From the NCBI GenBank assembly GCA_965116325.1, contig OZ220675.1:1674001-1738000 (forward strand): a stretch of DNA of 64,000 bases, written 5' to 3'. The notes under the pieces were generated by a model. That model was given only the letters and a program-made list of their open reading frames with translations. It was not told where the DNA came from and made no database searches. Positions 36,130-44,850 of this stretch are shown piece after piece. Position numbers and translations under genes: made by a program. The stretch is from JAGWBF01 sp965116325 (GTDB taxonomy: Bacteria > Chloroflexota > Dehalococcoidia > Lucifugimonadales > JAGWBF01). The stretch's first letter is position 1. The number at the start of each line of letters is the position of its first letter.

Positions 36130-36153
36130 GGGGCGGGTCTGCAGACCCGCCCC
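36130..36153 (+). terminator. Perfect GC hairpin after dehalogenase-like gene
   Basis: A 24-nt perfect palindrome, GGGGCGGGTCTG/CAGACCCGCCCC, lies 42 nt past the stop codon and is followed by TTCGCATT. It lacks a long T run, so it may be a weak intrinsic or 3'-end-stabilising terminator. Confidence 0.65.
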
Positions 36154-36216
36154 TTCGCATTGCCGAACGGTAACCAACAATGACCTCATGACTTTTGGGA
36201 TCCGAGCAATATCGCA

Positions 36217-37590
36217 GTGATGTTGGCCACCAGAATCGCGACCTATTGGGCAGCCCTTTGGGACTGGCGACTGTTCACATTCATTCTCCTGTTCCTCGGG
36301 CTTCCCAACGTTTACCAGCTCTATCGAGTAAGGCTCATCGGGACCGAGCTGCCGGACCCAGGAAGCCTTGCAATAGTTTCTCAGTGGCAGTTCATTGGTC
36401 TGGTCGTCGAGGTTTTCCAGGAAGCTACGGTTCTGGCGATTTTCTTCTTTCTGGGATCGCAGATTCGTAGCGCCAGCGGATTGCAGCTTGATCGAGCGAA
36501 GAGCGTACTCACCTTTATCTTTATTGCCTCGCTTGCCTTCGCGGTGGGAGTGTTCCTCTTTCGCGACGCCTTTATCTCCTTCATAGGGACCTCGGATACT
36601 ATCCAAGCCCAGACACGAGCCTTTCTGGGCGTCAGCATATTCAGCATTCCCTTTACCCTATTGGCCGCTGCAATCGTAGTCCTATTTGAATCTTTAGGTC
36701 TCCGTCGCCTGGTCTTGATCATGGCCCTAGTGAATATTGCCCTTAGGTTCGTCTTTGACAGCCTGTTCTTCGGAGGCCATGAGTTCTCGCTGGAGGCCGA
36801 TGTAGTTGGGGTTGGGTGGGCAACACTCCTGTCCAGCGCAGGACTCTTGGTGGTCGGCTTGGCGCTATTGCTCTATGCCAAGGAACTTCCTGCAGGATAT
36901 CTGACAAGCCGGCCCTCGTTTTCTCAGATGAGAGACTACTTTCGAGTAGGACTTGGAAGCGGAGTGGACAGCCTAGTTCGCAATACTGCCTATTTCTTCA
37001 TGATCGTGCGAGTGATCAACAGCATAGGGTCCACCGAGATTGGTGGCTACTACCTTGCCATGCAGATTCTGTGGAGCTTCATGCTGGTTCCGATCCTAGC
37101 CTTCGCCGACTCAGCGAAGGCGCTGGTCGCCAACGCTTCGGCGGACGTTCAAAAGGTAAGGTCACTCTGGTATGCTTCCATGCTCATCACAGCGGCAATG
37201 ATGGCTGTGTGGATTGGATTGGTCCCGGTCTTTCCTGCTATTGCCGGGGCGCTTAACGACGACAAGGAAACCGTGGAGTGGGCCGTTGTAGCGTTTGGTA
37301 TTCTGTTCACCCCTTACGTCCTTCTCTCCTTCAACGTTGTAATCGACAGCGTCTTCTACGGCGTGGGAAAGACAAAGTACTTGGCCTACCAGTCCATCCT
37401 AACCAACGGTACGGTGTATCTATCGGCATTTCTGCTCTACACCCTAGGGGCTTGGACACCGACCTTTCAGGGGGTTATGGTCCTGTTTTCGCTGGGGATC
37501 CTGGTTGACTCCATCCTGACGGTGTTCTTTCTCGCCAAGATGTTGTATATGGACTCTCCTGAACGGACAGCCGGAGTTGAGGCAGGGTAG
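36217..37590 (+). CDS. Multidrug/MATE-like 12-helix transporter
   Basis: The protein is 457 residues from the GTG at 36217 (an ATG follows directly at 36220). About twelve hydrophobic segments are arranged in two similar halves, with ARFTRAFLG-like and FRVGLGSGVDSLVRNTAYFF segments at equivalent positions, as in MATE/MOP-superfamily exporters. No ribosome-binding site is evident. It would export drugs or other organics using an ion gradient. It stands alone after a terminator hairpin; codon use looks slightly AT-richer than the neighbours. The exact family within the MOP group is uncertain. Confidence 0.7.
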   Translation: MMLATRIATYWAALWDWRLFTFILLFLGLPNVYQLYRVRLIGTELPDPGSLAIVSQWQFIGLVVEVFQEATVLAIFFFLGSQIRSASGLQLDRAKSVLTFIFIASLAFAVGVFLFRDAFISFIGTSDTIQAQTRAFLGVSIFSIPFTLLAAAIVVLFESLGLRRLVLIMALVNIALRFVFDSLFFGGHEFSLEADVVGVGWATLLSSAGLLVVGLALLLYAKELPAGYLTSRPSFSQMRDYFRVGLGSGVDSLVRNTAYFFMIVRVINSIGSTEIGGYYLAMQILWSFMLVPILAFADSAKALVANASADVQKVRSLWYASMLITAAMMAVWIGLVPVFPAIAGALNDDKETVEWAVVAFGILFTPYVLLSFNVVIDSVFYGVGKTKYLAYQSILTNGTVYLSAFLLYTLGAWTPTFQGVMVLFSLGILVDSILTVFFLAKMLYMDSPERTAGVEAG

Positions 37591-37610
37591 GTTCCCGTTG
37601 TCGCGGGAAC
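37591..37610. repeat. GTTCCCG..CGGGAAC hairpin repeat after transporter gene
   Basis: GTTCCCG and CGGGAAC arms with a 6-nt centre, directly after the transporter stop codon and followed by GACGG. It belongs to the CCCGC/GCGGG hairpin repeat family of this window and could serve as a transcription end between convergent genes. Confidence 0.65.
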
Positions 37611-37666
37611 GACGGAGGGGAGGGGAATCCGGAGATACTCCTCCGGGACGAACGGTGGGAGGATGG

Positions 37667-38020
37667 TCAGGGTCTGCGGGTGATGATGGCCCGCTGGTGG
37701 GTGCCTTCCCCGATCTTGGTCTCGCCGTCGTAGGCGTTGATGTTGAAGTTGACCCGGTTACGGAACACCTCGGTCACCTCGGCCGTTGCAACGATAATGG
37801 CGCCCAGGGGCGCAGCGGCGATGTGGCGGATGTTCACCTCGTACCCCACCGACACCTGCCCTTCGTTCAGGTAAGGCTCCAGGGCTGTGCTGGCTGCCTT
37901 CTCCATCAGGTGGATCATGGAGGGGGTGCTGAACTTCTTCACATGCTGGGCGATGTTATGGTCGCACACAACAGTCTCGCTGCGGGCCTCCAGGCCCGGG
38001 ACTATCTTCTCACTGACCAT
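37667..38020 (-). CDS. Hotdog-fold thioesterase (FlK-like)
   Basis: The 117-residue protein starts at the ATG at 38020 with GGAGATT about 10 nt before; upstream in-frame codons read through repeats. The sequence HVKKFSTPSMIHLMEKAAS and NIRHIAAAPLGA matches fluoroacetyl-CoA thioesterase-type hotdog proteins, with the catalytic-type Thr (FSTP), Glu (MEKA) and His (RHIA) all present. Most bacterial homologs are general acyl-CoA thioesterases; a fluoroacetate role is not implied. It is convergent with the transporter gene. Confidence 0.85.
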   Translation of the reverse strand: MVSEKIVPGLEARSETVVCDHNIAQHVKKFSTPSMIHLMEKAASTALEPYLNEGQVSVGYEVNIRHIAAAPLGAIIVATAEVTEVFRNRVNFNINAYDGETKIGEGTHQRAIITRRP

Positions 38021-38133
38021 CCGGCAATCTCCTGGCTGGCATTTGGACTGCCCGGGCGAGAAATCCTGGGCAGCCTCGGAACGCCCACCTATTCTATCTT
38101 GGGGGGAGTGCCAAATCCACCCTTCCCCTAGCC

Positions 38134-38184
38134 CCCTCCCGTCAAGGGAGGGAGTCCAGTCCCTTCTCCCCTGGAGGGAGAAGG
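38134..38184. repeat. Paired CCCTCCC and CCTTCTCCC hairpins
   Basis: CCCTCCC/GGGAGGG with a 5-nt loop (38134-38152) is followed by CCTTCTCCC/GGGAGAAGG with a 5-nt loop (38162-38184). The arrangement copies the pair between hyuA and hyuB. Confidence 0.7.
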
Positions 38185-38225
38185 TTAGGATGAGGGGGAA
38201 CAAGAGGCCGGACTCCGGCCCTGCC

Positions 38226-38254
38226 TTGAATACCCAGCTTCCTTGGGATATTAT
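38226..38254 (+). promoter_or_regulatory. Promoter of argF
   Basis: TTGAAT (38226-38231), a 17-bp spacer and TATTAT (38249-38254). Predicted start near 38261, 14 nt before the argF ATG, a very short leader with no clear ribosome-binding site. Confidence 0.6.
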
Positions 38255-38274
38255 TCAGGCCGTTAGATGCAGCT

Positions 38275-39180
38275 ATGAGCAAACGAGACTTCCTCTCTAT
38301 TCTTGACCTGACCCCCGAGGAGATAACCCAAGTCGTCCACAGGGCTGTCCAGATGTCCGAAGGGCAGCCCAGCTCGGCCCTGTCGGGCAAGAACGTGGCC
38401 CTGCTCTTCGAGAAGCCGTCCCTGCGCACCAAGGCCAGCTTCCTGGTGGGTATACACCAGATGGGGGGACACCCCTTCTACATGGGCCCCGACGAGGTCG
38501 GCTTGGGCGTACGGGAGGAGGTGTCGGACGTGGCCAAGGTGCTCTCCAGCTACGTGGACTGCATAGTGGCCCGGGTCTTCTCCCACGAGCACCTGGAGGA
38601 GCTGGCCCACCACTCCAGCGTGCCGGTGATCAATGCCCTTTCCGACTGGGAGCATCCCTGCCAGGCCCTGGCTGACTTGCAGACCATTCGTCAGCACAAG
38701 GGAGCGCTGGAAGGCCTCGGCATCGCTTTCATTGGCGACGGCAACAACGTCGCCCGCAGCTTGTGCCTGGGCGCAGCGGCCGTAGGGTCTTCCTTCACCA
38801 TCGCCTGTCCAGAAGGCTACGACCTGGACCAGGGGACTCTCGATAGGTCACGGGAGCTGGCCTCCAAGGGCTCCATAAGCTGCGTGCGCAAGCCCGGGGA
38901 TGGCGTGGCTGAGGCCGATGTAGTGTACACCGACGTTTGGACCAGCATGGGGCAGGAGAAGGACGCTGCAGCCCGCATGGAGGACTTCGCGGGATACACC
39001 GTGGACTCCGCCCTCCTCTCCCGGGCGAAACCCGGCGCCATATTCATGCACGACCTCCCGGCCCACTACGGGGAGGAGGTGGCTGAAGGGATGCTGGACC
39101 ATCCCCAATCGGTAGTGTTCCACCAAGCAGAAAACCGGCTCCACGCCCAGAAGGCCCTCCTGGAACTGGTCCTTTCGTGA
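38275..39180 (+). CDS. argF: Ornithine carbamoyltransferase
   Basis: The 301-residue protein has the carbamoyl-phosphate motif EKPSLRTKASF (S-x-R-T), SHEHLEELAHHSSVPVINAL, the HPCQALAD loop and DVWTSMGQE. The ornithine-side motif, normally HCLPAHRG, reads MHDLPAHYGEEV here, so Cys is Asp260 and Arg is Tyr. The enzyme joins carbamoyl phosphate and ornithine to make citrulline in arginine synthesis. The unusual motif could shift substrate preference, for example towards another amine, so ornithine specificity is probable rather than certain. No other arg genes are adjacent. Confidence 0.88.
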   Translation: MSKRDFLSILDLTPEEITQVVHRAVQMSEGQPSSALSGKNVALLFEKPSLRTKASFLVGIHQMGGHPFYMGPDEVGLGVREEVSDVAKVLSSYVDCIVARVFSHEHLEELAHHSSVPVINALSDWEHPCQALADLQTIRQHKGALEGLGIAFIGDGNNVARSLCLGAAAVGSSFTIACPEGYDLDQGTLDRSRELASKGSISCVRKPGDGVAEADVVYTDVWTSMGQEKDAAARMEDFAGYTVDSALLSRAKPGAIFMHDLPAHYGEEVAEGMLDHPQSVVFHQAENRLHAQKALLELVLS

Positions 39181-39235
39181 CCGGGTAGCACGAGTCAAAG
39201 TTCCAGCCGGCAGCAACATCCGCAGGAAACCTCCA

Positions 39236-40555
39236 ATGCCCCTTCCACTGGTAGCAATCGTAGGACGACCCAACGTAGGTAAGTCCACCCTGTTCAACCG
39301 CCTGGCGAACCGGCGGGATGCCATCGTCACCGACATCCCGGGCACGACCAGGGACCGGCTCCTTGCCGAGGTGGCTTGGGATGACTACCGGTTTATCCTG
39401 GTGGACACGGGCGGGCTGGAACCCTACCCACAGGATGTCCTCCGGGACCAGGTAAAGGCCCAGGTGGAAGCGGCGGTGGAGCAGGCTGACATGATCGTCT
39501 TCGTGGTCGATGTGGAGGATGGCTTGGTGCCGATGGATCTGGAGATCGCCGGCTGGCTTCGCCAGCGAGAGAAGCCCCTGGTCCTGGCTGTCAACAAGGT
39601 CGACAACCTGAAGCGCAGGTCCTCTGCCGCCGAGTTCGAGCAGATTGGCCTGTCGGAGCCTGTGCTGATCAGCGCGTACCACAACCTGGGAATTTACGAT
39701 CTGATGGAGCAGGTCATCCCGACAATAGGCGCTTCACCCGAAGAGACCGAGGATGCTCCAGAGGGCATGAGCCTCTCCATCGTGGGAAGGCCCAACGTCG
39801 GCAAGTCGATGCTAGTGAATGCCATCCTTGGGGAGGAGCGGGCCATCGTCAGCGAGATTCCGGGCACCACCCGCGATGCCCTGGACACCCCCTTCCTCTA
39901 CGAGGACAAGCCCGTTGTGTTAGTGGACACCGCAGGCATCCGGCGGCCCGGAAAGGTGGGGAGGAGCATCGAGTATTACAGCGTGCTCCGGGCAATGCGG
40001 GCGGTCCAGCGGAGCGACATAGCCCTGATGGTCATGGACGCGACGGAGCTGGCCACCGCCCAGGATGCCCACATCCTAGGGGATGTTTGGGATGAGTACA
40101 AGGGCATCATCGTGGTCGTGAACAAGTGGGACCTCGTGCCCAAGGAGGACCCGGGGGAGCGGGAGATAGCTGTGGAGACCATCCGCCAGCGCTTCCACTT
40201 CATGCCCTACGCTCCCATTACATTCACCTCGGCGACCAAGGGGGAAGGCTTGGCCGAGTTGATGGCCCTGGCCTTCGAGGTGTACGGCGAACGTACACGA
40301 CGTGTCCCGGCCAGCAGGCTGAACCATGCCTTGATGGATGCCCTGGGAGACCATATGCCCCCCGCTCGCAAGGGCAAGAGCCTCCGCATAGGAGACATAC
40401 GCCAGGTGGACATCAACCCGCCAACCTTCACTGTGAAGGTCAACAACCCCAAGCTGGTGCACTTTTCGTACCACAGGTACCTGGAGAACCGCCTGAGGAC
40501 CTCCCTGGGATTTACCCACACCCACCTGAGACTGGTGTTCAAGGGACGCAGGTAG
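39236..40555 (+). CDS. der: Ribosome-assembly GTPase Der (EngA)
   Basis: The 439-residue protein has the diagnostic double GTPase: GRPNVGKS at 10-17 and again at 184-191, DTGG and DTAG switch II motifs, NKVD and NKWD specificity motifs, and a C-terminal KH-like domain (about 350-439). Der helps 50S ribosomal subunit maturation and is essential in most bacteria. It starts at the ATG at 39236. plsY follows after 4 nt and gpsA after that, a grouping seen in many Chloroflexota and Firmicutes. Confidence 0.97.
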   Translation: MPLPLVAIVGRPNVGKSTLFNRLANRRDAIVTDIPGTTRDRLLAEVAWDDYRFILVDTGGLEPYPQDVLRDQVKAQVEAAVEQADMIVFVVDVEDGLVPMDLEIAGWLRQREKPLVLAVNKVDNLKRRSSAAEFEQIGLSEPVLISAYHNLGIYDLMEQVIPTIGASPEETEDAPEGMSLSIVGRPNVGKSMLVNAILGEERAIVSEIPGTTRDALDTPFLYEDKPVVLVDTAGIRRPGKVGRSIEYYSVLRAMRAVQRSDIALMVMDATELATAQDAHILGDVWDEYKGIIVVVNKWDLVPKEDPGEREIAVETIRQRFHFMPYAPITFTSATKGEGLAELMALAFEVYGERTRRVPASRLNHALMDALGDHMPPARKGKSLRIGDIRQVDINPPTFTVKVNNPKLVHFSYHRYLENRLRTSLGFTHTHLRLVFKGRR

Positions 40556-40559
40556 AGAG

Positions 40560-41288
40560 ATGACCGTCGTAGCCTTCAAGCTGGCGATAGCGCCCATGGT
40601 GGCTGCCTACATGATCATCGTGCCCCTGGTCCTGGACATGGACCAGACCGCGGTCCAGTACGCCTACTTCCTGCCCATCTCCTACCTCCTGGGTTCCGTC
40701 CCATGGGGCTACCTCCTGACCCAGACCATCAAAGGAATGGATGTCCGCGAGTACGGCAGCGGCAGTACCGGGACATCCAACGTGCTTCGCACCGCCGGTG
40801 GCGCCTTAGCTGCGGCAGCCCTGGTACTGGACGTCAGCAAGGGAGTGCTGGCTGTGCTTCTGGCCAGGGTGGTGGCCGACACGGAGATAGCCCAGGTGAC
40901 GGCGGGCTTGGCAGCCCTGGCGGGCCACAACTGGCCCATCTTCCTAGACTTCCGGGGAGGTAGGGGGATTGCGACAGGGGTTGGAGGCCTCCTGATGATG
41001 TCGTCATTGTCAGGAGCAATCGCCATAGCGGTCTTTCTGCCTATCACCCTGCTCACCAGGTATTTGTCCCTTGGCTCCATTTGTGCCGTGATAACCGCCT
41101 TCGTTGCAATGCTGGTCCTGGTGATGGTCGGCGACACCTCGTCCACGTACCTGTACTACACCGGCATCGGGGGAGTTGTGATCATCTGGCAGCACCGAGG
41201 AAACGTACAAAGGATGCTCAACGGGACCGAAAACAGGCTGGGCAGGCCCGCTAAGAGGATATCTGAGCCTTCTCCAGGGGAAGGGTAG
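40560..41288 (+). CDS. plsY: Acyl-phosphate:glycerol-3-phosphate acyltransferase
   Basis: The 242-residue membrane protein contains the PlsY motifs SYLLGSVPWGYLL, REYGSGSTGTSNVLRT (motif 1), AGHNWPIFLDFRGGRGIATG (motif 2) and an HRGNVQRMLNGTENR motif 3 near the C-terminus. An extra N-terminal hydrophobic segment of about 30 residues precedes the usual start, so a later start is possible. PlsY adds the first acyl chain to glycerol-3-phosphate, which the adjacent gpsA product supplies. Confidence 0.95.
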   Translation: MTVVAFKLAIAPMVAAYMIIVPLVLDMDQTAVQYAYFLPISYLLGSVPWGYLLTQTIKGMDVREYGSGSTGTSNVLRTAGGALAAAALVLDVSKGVLAVLLARVVADTEIAQVTAGLAALAGHNWPIFLDFRGGRGIATGVGGLLMMSSLSGAIAIAVFLPITLLTRYLSLGSICAVITAFVAMLVLVMVGDTSSTYLYYTGIGGVVIIWQHRGNVQRMLNGTENRLGRPAKRISEPSPGEG

Positions 41289-41298
41289 GCAGCCCGCC

Positions 41299-42333
41299 TT
41301 GGCCAGGGTCGCGGTCATAGGCTCGACCACCTGGGGCACCACCCTGGGAATAGTCATGGCGCGGAATGGCATCGAGGTGGTCCTTCTGGCCCGCACCGGC
41401 GAAGAAGCATCCCGCATGCAGTCGGAACGCCGGCATCCGCGCCACCTCCAGAGCATCTCTTTACCCGACGGCCTGAGGATGACGGCAGACCCCGAGGAGG
41501 CCTTGGATTCAGCCCGGATAGCCATAGTTGCCGTTCCGGCCAAGGACTTCCGAAGCAACCTGCGCATCATCCGCCCTGCTCTTCGGGGTGAGGTCGTCCT
41601 TGTGAGCGCCACCAAGGGGTTGGAGCCGGACTCGACCCTTCGTATGAGCGAGGTGCTGGAAGAGGAGGTCCCGCCGGCCCTGCATCCCTTCTTCTGCGTG
41701 CTGTCGGGTCCCAACCTTGCCCGGGAGATTGCCGATGGCAGGCCTTCGTCCAGCGTTGTTGCCTCCAGGACCGATGAAGCGTCCCGCCAGGTGCAGGAGG
41801 CGCTGATGTCATCCACCTTCCGGGTGTACACCAACGATGATGTGATTGGGGTGGAGCTGGGAGGGACCCTGAAGAACATCATCGTCATCGCCGCTGGGAT
41901 CTGCGATGGGTCGAAGTACGGCGACAACGGCAAGGCTGCCCTGATCACCCGTGGGCTGGCCGAGATAACGCGCCTGGGAGCGGCGGCGGGGGCCAATCCT
42001 GCCACCTTTGCAGGGCTGGCGGGAATGGGGGACCTGGTAGCCACCTGCTTCAGTCCCCTCAGCCGCAATCGATACGTAGGGGAGCAGCTTGCCCTGGGGC
42101 GCACCACCGAAGAGATACTGTCCGCCATGACCAACGTGGCCGAAGGGGTGCAGACAACCGCCGAGGCGTTGAAGATGGCGGGACGGCTTGGGGTGGAGAT
42201 GCCCATCACCCAGGCTGTGTACAGGGTGCTGTTCGAGAAGCTGGACCCGGCGGAAGCGGTGATGGAGCTCATGGGACGCCCTCCCCGCTCGGAGGGTGAC
42301 GGCGGCAGCTCCCCTGGTCCCGCAGGCGCCTAG
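41299..42333 (+). CDS. gpsA: NAD(P)-dependent glycerol-3-phosphate dehydrogenase
   Basis: The 344-residue protein starts at a TTG 10 nt after plsY. It has the N-terminal NAD(P) fold with VAVIGSTTWGTTLGIVMARNG (Gly-x-x-x-W-G), VSATKGLEPD, VLSGPNLAREIADGRPS, the catalytic-Lys region GGTLKNIIVIAAGICDG, and AGMGDLVATCFSPLSRNR. GpsA reduces dihydroxyacetone phosphate to glycerol-3-phosphate, the PlsY substrate. The tail after about residue 325 is low-complexity. The gene is convergent with prmA. Confidence 0.95.
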   Translation: MARVAVIGSTTWGTTLGIVMARNGIEVVLLARTGEEASRMQSERRHPRHLQSISLPDGLRMTADPEEALDSARIAIVAVPAKDFRSNLRIIRPALRGEVVLVSATKGLEPDSTLRMSEVLEEEVPPALHPFFCVLSGPNLAREIADGRPSSSVVASRTDEASRQVQEALMSSTFRVYTNDDVIGVELGGTLKNIIVIAAGICDGSKYGDNGKAALITRGLAEITRLGAAAGANPATFAGLAGMGDLVATCFSPLSRNRYVGEQLALGRTTEEILSAMTNVAEGVQTTAEALKMAGRLGVEMPITQAVYRVLFEKLDPAEAVMELMGRPPRSEGDGGSSPGPAGA

Positions 42334-42339
42334 TCGGGG

Positions 42340-43200
42340 TCAGGCGCCCTTTACCAGGGTGACGGCAGCCCAATCGTCGGTTGTGGATACTTTCTCCGCG
42401 ACTAGTCCTGCTTCGCCAAGGGATGCGCACGTCTCGTCGGCCTGCTCCGCCAGGAATCCCGACGCGATGAGCTTGCCTCCGGGCTTCAAGATGTCGTAAA
42501 GGGCAGGTCCTCGCTCCTCCACGGTCTTCCTGCTTATGTTGGCAGCCGCCAGGTCGAAGGATGCAGAGGAGGCGGCGCGATTGGGAAGGCTGCCCCGCAC
42601 CAAGGTGATTTGCTCCGTGAGACGGGCATCCCGGATGTTCTTGCGGGCGGCCCGCAGCGCCGTGGGGTCGATGTCCAAAGCCAGAGAGCTGTCCGCCCCT
42701 AGGCGTATTGAGGCGATGCTCAGGATGCCCGATCCGGTGCCCAGGTCCAGCATGCGCATCCCCGGCTTGACCTCCTCCTCCAGGGCTTCCAGCACCATCT
42801 TCGTCGTGGGATGATAGCCCGTGCCGAAGGCCATCCCAGGGTCAAGCTTGATGACCACCTCACCTTCGGAAGGGTCGTAGCTGAGCCATGAGGGCTTGAT
42901 GACCAGCCTCTTGCCGACATTCAGCAGGGTGAAGTGGGCCTTCCAGGCTGTTTCCCAGTCGGCGTCGTCCAGGTCCTTCACCGTCAGCTTGGCCAGGGGT
43001 TCGATGACCTGCACCAGCTTGGTCCCAACCTCGATATGGGCCATGCGGCGCTTGGATGTGTTCGTCAGGTAGGTGCGCAGCAACATTCGTCCCGGGCCGG
43101 CAGTCTCCATAGATACGCCGCGCCCGTAGCGGCCGAACAGGTAGGAGATGGGCTCCACGTACTCGTAAGGGACCTGTATGCTGAGCTCCTGCCACTTCAT
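42340..43200 (-). CDS. prmA: Ribosomal protein L11 methyltransferase
   Basis: The 286-residue protein has a PrmA N-terminal substrate-recognition domain and a SAM methyltransferase domain: DPGMAFGTGYHPTTKMVLEA is the PrmA signature, followed by MLDLGTGSGILSIASIRLGA and the AANISRKTV catalytic loop. It methylates Lys and N-terminal residues of ribosomal protein L11. The ATG at 43200 gives MKWQELSIQVP, the usual beginning. Its stop lies 6 bp from the convergent gpsA stop. Confidence 0.93.
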   Translation of the reverse strand: MKWQELSIQVPYEYVEPISYLFGRYGRGVSMETAGPGRMLLRTYLTNTSKRRMAHIEVGTKLVQVIEPLAKLTVKDLDDADWETAWKAHFTLLNVGKRLVIKPSWLSYDPSEGEVVIKLDPGMAFGTGYHPTTKMVLEALEEEVKPGMRMLDLGTGSGILSIASIRLGADSSLALDIDPTALRAARKNIRDARLTEQITLVRGSLPNRAASSASFDLAAANISRKTVEERGPALYDILKPGGKLIASGFLAEQADETCASLGEAGLVAEKVSTTDDWAAVTLVKGA

Positions 43201-43227
43201 CGCTGCTATTCTCCCTCTCCCCCGTCA

Positions 43228-43245
43228 CTCCCGCTAAAGCGGGAG
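43228..43245. repeat. CTCCCGC..GCGGGAG hairpin repeat
   Basis: CTCCCGC/GCGGGAG arms with a 4-nt loop, preceded by CGTCA. Same family as 16195-16212 and 43344-43359. Confidence 0.65.
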
Positions 43246-43280
43246 CCTACGCCTTTCACCGCCGTGTCGCGAGGCTGGGA

Positions 43281-43319
43281 TGTCCGTTCCCCTTCGATTT
43301 CCCTCAGGGCGAACGGACA
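43281..43319 (-). repeat. Palindromic intergenic repeat, copy 4
   Basis: TGTCCGTTC and GAACGGACA arms with the same 21-nt centre as the 16136 element, in inverted orientation; only the outermost base pair differs. It lies between prmA and the amidohydrolase gene. Confidence 0.85.
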
Positions 43320-43343
43320 AGAGTAGTTTGGGCCAAGGTATGT

Positions 43344-43359
43344 CCCCGCTTTCGCGGGA
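43344..43359. repeat. CCCGC..GCGGG hairpin repeat
   Basis: CCCGC/GCGGG arms around TTTC, followed by AACGACGA. Placed 25 bp from the 41-nt palindrome, so three hairpin elements sit in one 280-bp gap. Confidence 0.6.
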
Positions 43360-43478
43360 ACGACGATAAGGGCGCGTGGGAACGGCGAAAAGGGCGCGCA
43401 GGGACGCCGGGACAACGCAAGGGACTCCTAGTGGAGGAGGCGCCGGAGCCGCTGGCAAGGCCGCTGAGCCACGCACAT

Positions 43479-44696
43479 CTAGGCGCTTGTGGCAGCCGCC
43501 GCCTCGGGCTGATGGGCCCGTTGGGCATCCAGCTTGAAGTACTCGACGGTGTTCCTAGCCCAGATGCGCTCCTTCTCATCCTCGGGTACTTCGGCATAGA
43601 TCTCGTTGATGAAGGAGCGTGAGTTGGGCCATTCGCATTCGATGTGGGGGAAGTCGGTGGCGAACAGGATATGGTCCACGCCTATGTGGTGGCGCAGCTC
43701 CACAGCTACCTTCTCGTACTGCACGCTGAAGTAGATGTGGTCCCTCACGTACTCGCTGGGCAGGCGCTTCAGGGGCACAAACCCAAGTTGCTCCTGGGCC
43801 CAGCCGCTGTGACGCTCATACCACAGGTCGGCATGCTCCAGCCAGAAGGGCACCCATCCCAGGCGCGTCTCGGCGAAGAACATCTTCAGTTTGGGGAAGC
43901 GGTCGAAGACCCCTGAGAGCACCATCTGGGTGATGCTCACGGCGGGGGGCAGCCCGAAGTTTGTGATCCACTCCAGGAAGGGACGGCGCAAGCGGGACAT
44001 CACCTTGGGGTCTTCCTTGGGGTAAACGAAGGTGGGGTGGTTGGCCCGGGCCCCGGTGCGGTTGTAGGCAACGTGGCACGTCAGGGGCATGTCCATATCC
44101 ACGGCGGCCGCCCAGAAGCGGTCATCGTCGGCGGTGGGGTAGCCCTTTGCGCTGGGCAGCACACCCAGCACCACGCCCTTCAGGCCCAGCTTGGCGCAGT
44201 GCTCCATCTCGGCGATGGCATCATCGACGTTGGTCCATGGTATGACACCCATGCCGATGAGCCGGTCCGGGGCCACGGGGCAGTACTCTTCTCCCAGCCA
44301 GTCGTTGTACCCGCGGATGACGGCCTTGTACACCTCATCGTGGCTGATGTTCCGCCACAGGACAGGCCCGGCTACCATGGCTGTGAAGAGCACCTCGGCA
44401 TCGATGCCGTCAATGTCCTGCTCCTTCACGCGCTGCTCCGGGGGGCCTACGCCCGCAGCTCCATCTACCGTGATGCCGAAGGGCTGCCACTGGGCGGCCG
44501 ACCTGCCTGCCCGCAGATCGAGGAAGTTGGCTTCCTGCAGGGGCTGGCCTTCCACCAGGATCGCATCTCCGCCGTCGGGCAGCTTGACGGTGTGGGGCGC
44601 CCGATCCCTGTACTTCTGGGGAACGCGGTGCATCCAGGTTTCCGGGGTCACCTCTAGGTGCCCATCGCTGGAAACAAGCCGGTAATCTCGCGCCAT
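43479..44696 (-). CDS. Amidohydrolase-2 family metal-dependent hydrolase/decarboxylase
   Basis: The 405-residue protein starts at the ATG at 44696 with GGGAGG 6 nt upstream. The family pattern is complete: the N-terminal metal motif SSDGHLEV (D-x-H), LTCHVAYN in the middle, FAETRLGWVPFWLEHAD, and ATDFPHIECEWPNS near the end, which gives the catalytic Asp. Relatives include 2-amino-3-carboxymuconate semialdehyde and gamma-resorcylate decarboxylases and unknown hydrolases; many paralogs occur in Chloroflexota. No neighbour indicates its substrate. Confidence 0.9.
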   Translation of the reverse strand: MARDYRLVSSDGHLEVTPETWMHRVPQKYRDRAPHTVKLPDGGDAILVEGQPLQEANFLDLRAGRSAAQWQPFGITVDGAAGVGPPEQRVKEQDIDGIDAEVLFTAMVAGPVLWRNISHDEVYKAVIRGYNDWLGEEYCPVAPDRLIGMGVIPWTNVDDAIAEMEHCAKLGLKGVVLGVLPSAKGYPTADDDRFWAAAVDMDMPLTCHVAYNRTGARANHPTFVYPKEDPKVMSRLRRPFLEWITNFGLPPAVSITQMVLSGVFDRFPKLKMFFAETRLGWVPFWLEHADLWYERHSGWAQEQLGFVPLKRLPSEYVRDHIYFSVQYEKVAVELRHHIGVDHILFATDFPHIECEWPNSRSFINEIYAEVPEDEKERIWARNTVEYFKLDAQRAHQPEAAAATSA

Positions 44697-44850
44697 AGGT
44701 ACCTCCCGGCCCAAGGGCCTCGGGTGCTAAGTTGCCCCTATCTTATTCGACCAGTCCTGTCGTTACAACCGCAAGCGCGTTCCAGGACAAAGGCCGTGTC
44801 GTAACCGAGGCGTATCCCCCTCTCCCCTGGAGGGCTTTGTTCCAAAAGAC

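Noticed and set aside
37667..38020. Dedicated fluoroacetate resistance thioesterase
   Set aside because: The Thr/Glu/His set is shared by general hotdog thioesterases, and no fluorination or haloacid genes are nearby.
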